DNA from: Micromonospora citrea
Lineage (GTDB): Bacteria; Actinomycetota; Actinomycetes; Mycobacteriales; Micromonosporaceae
Assembly (NCBI RefSeq): GCF_900090315.1
Contig: NZ_FMHZ01000002.1
Location: 4,682,501 to 4,746,500 of the forward strand
Reading direction: 5' to 3'
Length of the DNA: 64,000 nucleotides
The notes under the pieces were generated by a model. That model was given only the letters and a program-made list of their open reading frames with translations. It searched no databases and was not told where the DNA came from. Shown piece after piece: positions 47,230 to 55,810 of this stretch. Every line of letters starts with the position of its first letter. Within the stretch, counting starts at the first letter, position 1. Made by a program: the position numbers and the translations under genes.

Positions 47230-47235
47230 CGTCGG

Positions 47236-47895
47236 GTGCGGTTGGTCATTGCGAAGTGCTCGGTGGACTACGTCGGACGGCTCTCGGCCCACCTGCCGTT
47301 GGCCACCCGGTTGCTGATGGTGAAGGCGGACGGCTCGGTGTCGATCCACGCCGACGACCGGGCGTACAAGCCGCTGAACTGGATGAGCCCGCCCTGCCGG
47401 CTGGAGGAGGCTCCCGGCGTCTGGCGGGTGGTCAACAAGGCCGGCGAGGAGCTGCGGATCACCCTGGAGGAGATCTTCCAGGACACCTCGTACGAGTTGG
47501 GCGTCGACCCCGGCCTGCGCAAGGACGGGGTGGAGGCGCACCTGCAGGAGCTGCTGGCGGCCAACCCGGAGACGCTCGGCGAGGGGTTCACGCTGGTCCG
47601 CCGGGAGTACATGACGGCCATCGGGCCGGTCGACCTGCTCTGCCGCGACGCCAACCAGGGCGCGGTGGCGGTGGAGGTGAAGCGGCGCGGCGAGATCGAC
47701 GGCGTGGAGCAGCTCACCCGCTACCTGGAGCTGATGAACCGGGACCCGCTGCTCGCGCCGGTGACCGGCGTCTTCGCCGCGCAGGAGATCAAGCCGCAGG
47801 CCCGGGTGCTCGCCACCGACCGGGGCATCCGGTGCGTGGTCGTGGACTACGACAAGCTGCGCGGCATCGAACGCGACGAGCTCACGCTCTTCTGA
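47236..47895 (+). CDS. nucS: endonuclease NucS (mismatch-specific)
   Basis: Mismatch-cleaving nuclease that carries non-canonical mismatch repair in actinobacteria lacking MutS/MutL; 219 residues. The N-terminal DNA-binding domain starts [20 protein letters not shown]. The RecB-like nuclease core has GPVDLLCRD and [21 protein letters not shown] (the Asp, Glu-x-Lys metal site). GTG at 47236 matches the conserved N-terminus and is 6 nt from a TACCCT box. Its 3' end overlaps the convergent methyltransferase gene by 14 nt. Confidence 0.95.
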   Translation: MRLVIAKCSVDYVGRLSAHLPLATRLLMVKADGSVSIHADDRAYKPLNWMSPPCRLEEAPGVWRVVNKAGEELRITLEEIFQDTSYELGVDPGLRKDGVEAHLQELLAANPETLGEGFTLVRREYMTAIGPVDLLCRDANQGAVAVEVKRRGEIDGVEQLTRYLELMNRDPLLAPVTGVFAAQEIKPQARVLATDRGIRCVVVDYDKLRGIERDELTLF

Positions 47896-48574
47896 CGTCC
47901 TCCGCCCGGTGGCCGAGCCCGTCCGCGCGGACGGCGATCAGCGACTTGGGCAGGCCGGCGATCCGCTCGACGAGGATGCGCGAGTCGGGGAAGTAGTGCC
48001 GCATCTGCGACCGGTCCAGCAACTCGGTCCAGAGCACCTGGTGGATGGCGGCCTCGTGGGTGCGGGTGGGCTTGTGCCCGAGCGGCCAACGGCGGGCGAA
48101 CGCGGTGCGCAGCCGTACCGGCAGGAACTGCATCCCCGGCGCGATCCAGTGCGGCTCGATGGGGAAGTAGCGGTAGGGCGTCTGCACCCAGTGCCGGTCG
48201 GCCAGGCCGCGTACCGCGTCGGCGAAGCGCAGCCGCCGCTCGTGCCCGCCGACGTGCTCCAGCACGGAGTTGGAGAAGACCAGGTCGTAGCGGCGGGCGG
48301 CGATCCGGGCCGGCAGGTCGCAGGCGTCGGCCTGGTCGACCTGCGCCCATTCCGGCACGTCCACCGGCGGCCGCTCCAGGTTGACCACGTGCACGTGGGC
48401 CGGCCGCACGTCGGCCCGCGCCCAGGTGCCGAGCCGGCCACCCAGGTCGACGACGTGCATCCGCCCGAGGTCGGGAAACGTCCGGACCAGCCAGTCGGCG
48501 CGCCGACGTCGCTGCCGGGCGCTCCACGAGCGTTCGCTGTCGACGAGGTGGAAGCGCAATCGATGGGGGCGCAT
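47882..48574 (-). CDS. class I SAM-dependent methyltransferase
   Basis: 230 residues. The SAM loop is [14 protein letters not shown], with an acidic second-strand end VNLERPPV, then [18 protein letters not shown], the post-II motif of small-molecule methyltransferases. The substrate is unknown. The C-terminal half ([20 protein letters not shown]) occurs in methyltransferases near glycosylation genes, but none are here. The ATG at 48574 lies 8 nt from TACATT on the minus strand (48583-48588 as AATGTA), suggesting a leaderless message. It overlaps the nucS 3' end. Confidence 0.85.
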   Translation of the reverse strand: MRPHRLRFHLVDSERSWSARQRRRRADWLVRTFPDLGRMHVVDLGGRLGTWARADVRPAHVHVVNLERPPVDVPEWAQVDQADACDLPARIAARRYDLVFSNSVLEHVGGHERRLRFADAVRGLADRHWVQTPYRYFPIEPHWIAPGMQFLPVRLRTAFARRWPLGHKPTRTHEAAIHQVLWTELLDRSQMRHYFPDSRILVERIAGLPKSLIAVRADGLGHRAEDVRRA

Positions 48575-48642
48575 TTAACGCAATGTACCGCTCCCACCAC
48601 GGTGGACATACGCGGGCGTCGTCATGATCGGTTATCCGACAG

Positions 48643-50139
48643 TCACCTACCGTACATCGTCTTGATGGCCTTGACGAGCCGGGCGACGTCGGCGGCCGTC
48701 CGCTCGAAGGTCGTGGAGGCCAGCAACGACCGGGCCCGGCGGCGGGTGATCGCCTTGGCCCGGCTGAACTCGCGCAGCCCGTCCTCGCCGTGGATGCGGC
48801 CGAAGCCGGAGTCGCCGACGCCGCCGAACGGCAGCGTGGACATCCCGGCGAAGGTCAGCGTCGAGTTGACCGACGCCATCCCCGAGCGCAGCCGCCGGGC
48901 GATCGCCACCGCGCGGCGCCGGCCGAAGACCGAACCCCCCAGGCCGTACGACAGGGCGTTGGCCCGGGCGACGGCCTCGTCGACGTCGCGGACCCGGTTG
49001 ACGGTCAGGGTCGGGCCGAAGGTCTCCTCGCGTACGGCGATCGAGTCCTCCGGCACGTCCACCAGCACGGTCGGCCGCACGTACGGGGGCTGCACGGCGT
49101 CCGCGCCGCCGAGCACCGCCCGGCCGCCCCGGGCCAGCGCGTCGTCGATGTGTCGACGGATGACGTCGAGTTGGCTCGGCATGGTGATCGGGCCGATGTC
49201 GGCGTCGTCCGGGCCGACGGTCAACCGGCCGGCCCGCTCCACCACCTTGCCGACGAAGGCGTCGAAGACCGGCTCGACCGCGTAGACCCGTTCGATGCCG
49301 ATGCAGGTCTGGCCGGCGTTGGTCAGCGCGCCCCAGACACATGCCTCGGCGGCGGCGTCCAGGTCGGCGTCCGCGTCGACGATCATCGCGTCCTTGCCGC
49401 CGGCCTCCAGCAGCACCGGGGTCAGCGACTCGGCGCAGGCCGCCATCACCTTGCGCGCGGTGGCGGACGAGCCGGTGAAGGCCACCTTGCCCACCCCGGA
49501 ACGGCAGAGCGCCGCCCCGACGTCGCCCAGCCCGTGCACCGCGGTGAACACCGGCTGCTCCGGCACCACCTCGGCGAACGTGTCGACGAGCCACTGGCCG
49601 ACGGCGGGGGTGTATTCGCTCGGCTTGAACACCACCGCGTTCCCCGCCGCCAGCGCGTACGCGACGGAGCCGATCGGCGTGAAGACGGGATAGTTCCACG
49701 GGCCGATCACGCCGACCACGCCGTGCGGCTGGTATTCGAGGTGGGCCGAGAACTCGGCCAGCACGAGCCGCGAGCGGACCCGGCGGGGGCCCAGCACCCG
49801 GCGCGCGTTGCGGGCCGCCCAGTCGACGTGCTCGACGGCGGTGACGATCTCCACGACGGCGTCGGCGACGGGCTTGCCCCCCTCGGCGTGCACCAGGTCG
49901 GCGAGTTCCTCGATGCGCCGGGCGAGCAGCGCGCGCCAGCGCAGCAGCCGCTGTCTGCGGCCGGCGAAGCCGAGCCCGGCCCACCACTCGCCGGCCCGGC
50001 GGGCCCGGTCGACGGCCCGCCCGACGTCCTCGGGGGTCGCGACGGGCAGGCGGCCGACCTCGGCGCCGCTCGCCGGGCTCGTCGACACCAGTCGACCGTC
50101 CTCGATCACCGGGGCGCCCGGGACATGCACAGCCGTCAT
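48643..50139 (-). CDS. aldehyde dehydrogenase family protein
   Basis: NAD(P)-dependent aldehyde dehydrogenase of 498 residues. The catalytic Cys is in NAGQTCIGIERVY and the general-base Glu in LLEAGGKDAMIV. The cofactor region has GVIGPWNYPVFTPI and FTGSSATARKVM. The family resembles succinate-semialdehyde and long-chain aldehyde dehydrogenases, with a C-terminal hydrophobic tail (ARSLLASTTFERTAADVARL); the substrate is undetermined. The ATG at 50139 has TAGACT exactly 6 nt upstream (minus strand, 50146-50151), the same TAGACT-N6-ATG arrangement as meaA. Confidence 0.93.
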   Translation of the reverse strand: MTAVHVPGAPVIEDGRLVSTSPASGAEVGRLPVATPEDVGRAVDRARRAGEWWAGLGFAGRRQRLLRWRALLARRIEELADLVHAEGGKPVADAVVEIVTAVEHVDWAARNARRVLGPRRVRSRLVLAEFSAHLEYQPHGVVGVIGPWNYPVFTPIGSVAYALAAGNAVVFKPSEYTPAVGQWLVDTFAEVVPEQPVFTAVHGLGDVGAALCRSGVGKVAFTGSSATARKVMAACAESLTPVLLEAGGKDAMIVDADADLDAAAEACVWGALTNAGQTCIGIERVYAVEPVFDAFVGKVVERAGRLTVGPDDADIGPITMPSQLDVIRRHIDDALARGGRAVLGGADAVQPPYVRPTVLVDVPEDSIAVREETFGPTLTVNRVRDVDEAVARANALSYGLGGSVFGRRRAVAIARRLRSGMASVNSTLTFAGMSTLPFGGVGDSGFGRIHGEDGLREFSRAKAITRRRARSLLASTTFERTAADVARLVKAIKTMYGR

Positions 50140-50368
50140 GGCGGAAGTCTAGACCCGAGGATTACTCGCCGGTAGCCCCGCGACCTGCCGTTCCGGGCGC
50201 CGGACCCGCCGGATCCGCGGCCTGCGCCGGCCGTCGGACGCCGAACCGGCGAACGGGAGGTGTCCGCCCGGCGTCGCGGAGGTGACCGCCCGGCGGTCGA
50301 GGACGACTACGGTGTGGTGGCAGGCTGACGCGCGGAGTGATCACGTGTGGGCGGAGGGCCGACTGTCC

Positions 50369-50812
50369 ATGGAGGAACATCCGGAACTGATGCCGTTGTT
50401 GACGGTCGCCGGCGGGGCGATGCGGGGCCTGAGCGCCCGGATCGGCCCCACGCGGCAGGTCATCGGCCGCGCGCCGACGGCCGACATCGTCGTGCACGAC
50501 GCGCACCTGAGCCGCCGGCACGCCGAGGTCTGGTTGACCGACGAGGGCGCCTGCCTGGCGGACCTGGGCTCGACCAACGGCACCTGGCTCAACGATCGGC
50601 GGATCACCGGCGTGGAACGGTTGGCCGACGGGGACGTGATCCGGGTCGGGCGCACCGAGCTGCGCCTCTTCGACCCGGGTGTGGCACGGACCGATCCGGT
50701 GGGGCTGAGCTTCGGCCGGCCGCGCCGCGACCACCGCCCGACGCTGCCGCTGCCGGTCGCCACCCCCGCCCTCCCGGCCGCCGACGCGACGGCGGGCACC
50801 GTCCCGTCCTGA
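50369..50812 (+). CDS. FHA domain protein
   Basis: Phosphothreonine-binding protein of 147 residues. The FHA domain has GRAPTADIVV, the recognition motif LSRRHAEVWL and LGSTNGTWLN. A Pro/Arg-rich tail ends the protein. No membrane helix or second domain, so it probably serves as an adaptor for Ser/Thr kinase signalling; no kinase is nearby. The start is uncertain: ATG 50369 has GGAGGG 10 nt upstream, while GTG 50345 has GGAG at 7 nt and would add eight residues. Confidence 0.87.
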   Translation: MEEHPELMPLLTVAGGAMRGLSARIGPTRQVIGRAPTADIVVHDAHLSRRHAEVWLTDEGACLADLGSTNGTWLNDRRITGVERLADGDVIRVGRTELRLFDPGVARTDPVGLSFGRPRRDHRPTLPLPVATPALPAADATAGTVPS

Positions 50813-50892
50813 TCCGCCACACACCCTCCGACCAGCAGACATGGCGGACGCACCCATGGACGCGGCCGGGTCGTCGTGGCAGCATGCCGCGG

Positions 50893-51954
50893 ATGGAGAC
50901 CGGACAGCAGCTCGTGTCGGCGAACGGCGTCACCCAGGCGGTGCGGGTGGCCGGGCCGCCGGACGGCGTACCCGTGCTGCTGATCCACGGCAACTGCTCG
51001 TCGGCGGCCTTCTGGGAGCCGCTGGTGCGCCGGCTGCCCGACACCCTCCGGGTCGTCGCGCCCGACCTGCGCGGCTACGGGGACACCGACACCGCGCCGG
51101 TGGACGCCACCCGGGGGCTCACCGACTTCTCCGACGACGTCGCCGCGCTGCTCGACGAGCCGTCCCTGTTCTCGTCCGCCGCCCGGCCGGTGGTGGTCGG
51201 GCACTCGCTCGGCGGGGGAGTGGCCATGCGGCTGCTGGTCGACCACCCCGAGCGGGTGGCCGCGCTGCTGCTCGCCGCGCCGGTCTCGCCGTACGGCTAC
51301 GGGGGCACCCGCGACCTGACCGGCACGCCCACCACGCCCGACTTCGCCGGCACCGGCGCGGGCACCGCCAACGCGGAGTTCGTCAAGCGGCTGGCCGCCG
51401 GCGACCGGGGCACGGACAGCCAGGCCAGCCCGCGCAACGTGCTGCGGGCCACCTACGTGGCCGACCCGGCCTCGCTCGGCGCGGACGAGGAACTGCTGCT
51501 GGACACCCTTCTCAGCACGGCGACGGGCGACGACAACTACCCGGGCACGGCGGTGGACTCGGCGCACTGGCCCGGCACCGCCCCGGGCCGGCGCGGCGTG
51601 CTCAACGCGCTCTCCCCGGCGTACTTCCGGATCGCCGACGAACTCGTGGCCGTGGCCGGCAAGCCGCCGGTCACCTGGATCCACGGGGACGCCGACGTGA
51701 TCGTCTCGGACACCTCGCTGTTCGACCTGGCCCACCTGGGCTCGCTGGGCGTGGTGCCCGGCTGGCCGGGGGCGGACGCCTGCCCGGCGCAGCCGATGGT
51801 GGGGCAGACGCGGGCGGTGCTGGAGCGCTACGCGGCGGCGGGCGGCACGTACCGGGAGGTGCTGCTGCCGGGCTGCGGGCACAGCCCGCACCTGGAGCGG
51901 CCGGCCGAGTTCGTCGCCGAGCTGCTGCGGCTGACCGACGGGACGGTCGCCTAG
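50893..51954 (+). CDS. alpha/beta hydrolase
   Basis: 353-residue hydrolase. The oxyanion strand is VLLIHGNCSSAAFWEPL, the nucleophile elbow VVVGHSLGGGVAMRL, the acid IHGDADVIV and the catalytic His GCGHSPHLERP. A cap insert of about 120 residues (GTRDLTGTPTTPDF to the RRGVLNALSP region) makes it longer than simple hydrolases. The substrate is unknown. The ATG at 50893 has CAGCAT 7 nt upstream and no ribosome binding site, consistent with leaderless expression. Confidence 0.88.
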   Translation: METGQQLVSANGVTQAVRVAGPPDGVPVLLIHGNCSSAAFWEPLVRRLPDTLRVVAPDLRGYGDTDTAPVDATRGLTDFSDDVAALLDEPSLFSSAARPVVVGHSLGGGVAMRLLVDHPERVAALLLAAPVSPYGYGGTRDLTGTPTTPDFAGTGAGTANAEFVKRLAAGDRGTDSQASPRNVLRATYVADPASLGADEELLLDTLLSTATGDDNYPGTAVDSAHWPGTAPGRRGVLNALSPAYFRIADELVAVAGKPPVTWIHGDADVIVSDTSLFDLAHLGSLGVVPGWPGADACPAQPMVGQTRAVLERYAAAGGTYREVLLPGCGHSPHLERPAEFVAELLRLTDGTVA

Positions 51955-52080
51955 CGGGCTGCCCGGGCGGCTCGTGAAATATCCCACCGCGTCTCGACAA
52001 CAGCACGTCACGTGGCAGACTCGCGCGCATAACCTTAGTGGCCGTTCATGCGGCCGTGCGGAGCATTGGGGAGGCCGGTC

Positions 52081-53871
52081 GTGGCGCGCGAGTTCACCAG
52101 CGTGGGCGTTGTGGGTCTGGGCACCATGGGTGCCGGCATCGTCGAGGTATTCGCGCGCAACGGCGTCGACGTCGTCGCGGTCGAGATCTCCGAGGCGGCG
52201 CTGGAGCGCGGTCGGGCCACCCTGACCGGCTCGACGGACCGGGCCGTGGCCAAGGGCAAGCTCGCCGAGGCCGACCGGGACGCGCTGCTCGCCCGGGTCG
52301 ACTGGCAGGTCGGGCTCGGCGCGCTGCACTCCGTCGACCTCGTCATCGAGGCGGTGCCCGAGCACCTGGACCTGAAGCAGCGGATCTTCGCCGAGCTGGA
52401 CCGGGTCTGCAAGCCCGAGGCGATCCTGGCCACCAACACCTCGTCGCTGAGCGTCACCGAGATCTCAGTCGCGACCAGCCGGCCCAACCAGGTGATCGGC
52501 ATCCACTTCTTCAACCCGGCGCCGGTCATGAAGCTGGTCGAGGTGGTCCGGACGGTGGTCACCTCCGCCGACGTGGTCGCCGACGTCGAGGCGCTCTGCG
52601 AGCGGCTGGGCAAGGTCGACGTCACCATCAACGACCGGGCCGGGTTCATCGCCAACGCGCTGCTCTTCGGCTACCTCAACCACGCCGTCGGCATGTTCGA
52701 GTCGCACTACGCGACCCGGGAAGACATCGACGCCGCCATGAAGCTCGGCTGCGGGTTGCCGATGGGCCCGCTGGCGCTGATGGACCTGATCGGCCTGGAC
52801 ACCGCGTACGAGATCCTCGACACCATGTACCGGCGCGGCGGCCGCGACCGCCGGCACGCCCCCGTGCCGCTGATCAAGCAGATGGTCACCGCCGGGCTGC
52901 TCGGCCGCAAGTCCGGCCGGGGCTTCTACACCTACGAGCGGCCGGGCTCCCCGGTGGTCGTACCCGACGAGCAGACGCCGCAGGCGGCGGAGTCGGCGCT
53001 CGCCGACGGCGCCCGCGCGATCGCGAAGGTCGGCGTGGTCGGCTCCGGGACGATGGCCACCGGCATCATCGAGGTCTTCGCCAAGGCCGGCTACGAGGTC
53101 GTCTCCGTGACCCGGGGCGCGGAGAAGTCCGCCAAGGTCTTCGAGACGGTCAAGACCTCGCTCAACAAGGGCGTGGTGCGCGGCAAGCTCAGCGAGGCCG
53201 ACCGGGACGCGGCGCTCGGCCGGATCAACTGGTCGGCCACCCTGGAGCACCTCGCGGACGTCGACCTCGTGGTCGAGGCCGTGGTGGAGGAGCTGAGCGT
53301 CAAGAAGGCCCTCTTCGCCAGCCTCGACGAGATCTGCAAGCCGGGCGTGGTGCTCGCCACCACCACCTCGTCGCTGCCGGTGATCGACGTCGCGATGGCC
53401 ACCCAGCGCCCCGCCGACGTGGTCGGGCTGCACTTCTTCAACCCGGCCCCGATCATGCCGCTGGTCGAGGTCGTGCAGACCATCCGTACCTCCGCGGAGA
53501 CCGTCGCCACCGCCCGCGCGGTCTGCGCCGCCCTGGGCAAGACGGGCGTGGTCTGCGGCGACCGCTCCGGCTTCATCGTGAACGCGCTGCTCTTCCCGTA
53601 CCTCAACGACGCGGTCAAGATGCTGGAGGCGAGCTACTCCACCGCCGACGACATCGACCACGCGATGAAGCTCGGCTGCGGCTACCCGATGGGCCCGTTC
53701 GAGCTGCTCGACGTCGTCGGGCTGGACGTCTCGCTGGCCATCCAGCGGGAGCTCTACCTGGAGCTGCGGGAGCCGGGCTTCGCGCCCGCGCCGCTGCTGG
53801 AGCACCTCGTCACGGCCGGCTACCTCGGCCGCAAGAGCGGTCGCGGCTTCCGCGACCACACCCGCCGCTGA
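52081..53871 (+). CDS. double-module 3-hydroxyacyl-CoA dehydrogenase
   Basis: 596 residues made of two consecutive, homologous 3-hydroxybutyryl-CoA dehydrogenase modules. Module 1 (about 1-295) has VVGLGTMGAGIVEVFARNG and IGIHFFNPAPVMKLVEVVR and ends LGRKSGRGFYTYE. Module 2 (about 320-595) has VVGSGTMATGIIEVFAKAG and VGLHFFNPAPIMPLVEVVQ and ends LGRKSGRGFRDH. Both keep the NAD loop and catalytic His, so both may be active. In module 2 the Rossmann loop is GSGTMATG, a change from GxGxMGxG. GTG at 52081 follows GGGGAGG. It likely acts in fatty-acid oxidation or butanoyl-CoA supply. Confidence 0.93.
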   Translation: MAREFTSVGVVGLGTMGAGIVEVFARNGVDVVAVEISEAALERGRATLTGSTDRAVAKGKLAEADRDALLARVDWQVGLGALHSVDLVIEAVPEHLDLKQRIFAELDRVCKPEAILATNTSSLSVTEISVATSRPNQVIGIHFFNPAPVMKLVEVVRTVVTSADVVADVEALCERLGKVDVTINDRAGFIANALLFGYLNHAVGMFESHYATREDIDAAMKLGCGLPMGPLALMDLIGLDTAYEILDTMYRRGGRDRRHAPVPLIKQMVTAGLLGRKSGRGFYTYERPGSPVVVPDEQTPQAAESALADGARAIAKVGVVGSGTMATGIIEVFAKAGYEVVSVTRGAEKSAKVFETVKTSLNKGVVRGKLSEADRDAALGRINWSATLEHLADVDLVVEAVVEELSVKKALFASLDEICKPGVVLATTTSSLPVIDVAMATQRPADVVGLHFFNPAPIMPLVEVVQTIRTSAETVATARAVCAALGKTGVVCGDRSGFIVNALLFPYLNDAVKMLEASYSTADDIDHAMKLGCGYPMGPFELLDVVGLDVSLAIQRELYLELREPGFAPAPLLEHLVTAGYLGRKSGRGFRDHTRR

Positions 53872-53913
53872 TCGGCGGTCGACAGACTGCGTCGGTGACG
53901 GCGTCCTGAGGGT

Positions 53914-54066
53914 GTGACCTTCGAGGAGTACGTCGGCAGCCGCGGTCCGGCCCTGTCGCGCCTGGCCCGGCTGCTGGCCGGGGACCACCTGGGCGTGGAC
54001 CCCGGCCGGGCCCCGCTACCTGCGCTGGGCCGCTGCTCGACGGCGTACCCCTCCAGCAGTCCGTGA
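53914..54066 (+). pseudogene. remnant of a SigE-family ECF sigma factor
   Basis: The GTG frame gives TFEEYVGSRGPALSRLARLLAGD, the conserved N-terminus of actinobacterial SigE-family sigma factors. After GDHL it loses homology and stops at residue 51. Normal members are about 170 residues, so regions 2-4 are gone. A deletion appears to have joined it to the following remnant. Confidence 0.65.
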
Positions 54067-54325
54067 CCGGGCTGACCATCGACGGCTCAGTCCGGCAGTT
54101 CGGCGGCGCACGGTGGGTGGGCGTCCGGCGCACCTGCACCGGGACGGCAGGACGCTGGAACTGCTCGGCATCCCGAAGGCGCGCGTGACCGCCGAGTTCG
54201 GCTCGCCGTTGCCCGGGACGGCCCCGCCCGCGGGCTACCCGACTCTCACGGAGGCCGACGCGACGGTCGTGCTGGCCGGGGCGCGGATCGCGACGGACCT
54301 GACCGACCCCGGCACCTGGGAGTGA
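54033..54325 (+). pseudogene. frameshifted remnant of a secreted/anti-sigma-type protein
   Basis: Two frames together read as one decayed protein. LLDGVPLQQSVTGLTIDGSVRQFGGARWVGV is in one frame (from 54033). RPAHLHRDGRTLELLGIPKARVTAEFGSPLPG...DLTDPGTWE continues in another up to 54325. The switch falls near 54110. In relatives, a SigE-family sigma gene is often followed by a gene for an exported protein, so this may be the tail of such a pair. I cannot name the family with certainty. Confidence 0.5.
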
Positions 54326-54391
54326 CGGGCGTCGCCGGCCGGGCCGCCCGACCCGGGCCGGTCCGGCCGGCGGCCCGTACGCTTGGCAAGC

Positions 54392-54718
54392 GTGAGCCCC
54401 CGTCGCAACCGACCCCGCCGCGATGACACCGCGCACCTCGACTCCGACCGGGTCCGCCAGGGCGTCGCCTCGGTGCAGCAGTGGCGCGACGGCGAGTGGC
54501 AGGTACGCGGAATCAGCGGCGGCGCGTCCACCAAGACGTACCGCTGTCCGGGCTGCGACCAGGAGATCCGCCCCGGGGTGGCGCACCTGGTGGCGTGGCC
54601 GGCGGACGGCCGGGGCGACCTGACGGACCGGCGGCACTGGCACAGCGGATGCTGGCGGGCCCGGGACCGGCGCGGCCCGGTCGTCCAGCGGGGGCGCGGC
54701 GCGCCCCGCTACGGTTGA
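54392..54718 (+). CDS. small zinc-ribbon-like conserved protein
   Basis: 108-residue protein of unknown function. An Arg-rich N-terminus is followed by WRDGEWQVRGISGGASTKTY, then a Cys/His cluster YRCPGCDQEIRPGVAHLV...HWHSGCW that could bind zinc (C-x2-C, His, H-x3-C). It ends in an Arg/Gly-rich tail. Small proteins of this type are conserved in actinobacteria. TACGCT lies 8 nt before the GTG at 54392, suggesting leaderless expression; a TTG at 54383 is the alternative. Confidence 0.72.
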   Translation: MSPRRNRPRRDDTAHLDSDRVRQGVASVQQWRDGEWQVRGISGGASTKTYRCPGCDQEIRPGVAHLVAWPADGRGDLTDRRHWHSGCWRARDRRGPVVQRGRGAPRYG

Positions 54719-54784
54719 GCGATCTGGATCACCCTGTTTCCGCCCCGCCCGGCGCTGCCCGACCGCACGGGTGAGACTGGAGGG

Positions 54785-55594
54785 GTGAGCACACCGATCC
54801 GCGCGTCCACCATCCTGCCCGGGCGCCGCGAGGACATCGAGCTGCACACCGCGGACGGCCTGCGGCTGGTCGGCGAGCTGGCCCGGCCGCTGGACCGGGA
54901 GCCGGTGGCCACCCTCGTCTGCCTGCACCCGCTGCCGACGCACGGCGGGATGATGGACAGCCACGTGTTCCGCAAGGCGGCGTGGCGGCTGCCCGCCCTG
55001 GCCGACCTGGCGGTGCTCCGCTTCAACACCCGGGGCACCAGCAGCCTGCGCGGCACCAGCGAGGGCGCCTTCGACAACGCGGTCGGGGAGCGCTTCGACG
55101 TCGCCGCCGCGATCGAGTACGCCGAGTTCCACGAGCTGCCGGACATCTGGCTGGTCGGGTGGTCGTTCGGCACCGACCTGACCCTGAAGTACGGCTGCGA
55201 CCCGGCGGTCACCGGGGCGATCCTGCTCTCCCCGCCGCTGCGCTTCTCCGCCCCGGCGGACCTCGACCACTGGGCCGCCTCCGGCAAGCCGCTCACCGCG
55301 CTGGTGCCCGAGTTCGACGACTACCTGCGTCCCGACGAGGCGCGGGAGCGCTTCGCGGCGGTGCCGCAGGCCGAGGTGGTCGGGGTGCCCGGCGCGAAGC
55401 ACCTCTGGGTCGGCGACGCCGAGACCGTGCTGGACGAGGTGGTCCGCCGGGTCAGTCCGGCCGCCGCCGTGCCGTTGCCGACCACCTGGGACGGCCCCGT
55501 GGAGACCGGGGACGTCAGCGCGTACGCCGACCGCACGGTCGCCTCCTTCGCCGACCGTCCGGTGCCCGGCCCGCCCGCCGGTCAGGCCGGCTGA
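54785..55594 (+). CDS. alpha/beta hydrolase (dienelactone-hydrolase-like)
   Basis: 269 residues. Strand and oxyanion region TLVCLHPLPTHGGMMDSHVF, nucleophile elbow VGWSFGTDL (GxSxG), acid near VPEFDDYLRPDEA and His in GAKHLWVGDAE. The pattern fits small dienelactone-hydrolase/YfhR-type hydrolases. The C-terminus is a Pro/Ala-rich tail. GTG at 54785 is preceded 6 nt away by GAGACT and also by GGAGGG, so either leaderless or led initiation is possible. It follows the zinc-protein gene on the same strand by 66 nt. Confidence 0.85.
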   Translation: MSTPIRASTILPGRREDIELHTADGLRLVGELARPLDREPVATLVCLHPLPTHGGMMDSHVFRKAAWRLPALADLAVLRFNTRGTSSLRGTSEGAFDNAVGERFDVAAAIEYAEFHELPDIWLVGWSFGTDLTLKYGCDPAVTGAILLSPPLRFSAPADLDHWAASGKPLTALVPEFDDYLRPDEARERFAAVPQAEVVGVPGAKHLWVGDAETVLDEVVRRVSPAAAVPLPTTWDGPVETGDVSAYADRTVASFADRPVPGPPAGQAG

Positions 55595-55630
55595 CCCGGG
55601 CGGTCGGCCGGCGCCCCGGGGCCGCCCTGC

Positions 55631-55780
55631 CGGCCCCGGCGTCCGCTTGGCCCCCGGGCCCTGCGTCTGCTTGGCCCCGGCGTCCGTTTGGACCCGGGCC
55701 CTGCGTCTGCTTGGCCCCGGCGTCCGTTTGGACCCGGGCCCTGCGTCTGCTTGGGCCCGGCCCCGACGTCCGCCTCGACG
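55631..55780. repeat. 40-nt minisatellite
   Basis: Two exact 40-nt copies (55661-55700, 55701-55740), flanked by a partial copy before (55631-55660) and a degenerate one after (55741-55780). The unit carries GCGTCTGCTTGGCCCCGG and GTCCGTTTGGACCCGGG; TCCG-TTT-GGA is itself palindromic. It fills the gap between convergent genes. Confidence 0.88.
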
Positions 55781-55810
55781 CCGGCCCCTGCGTCCGCCCT
55801 CGGGGCGGAG

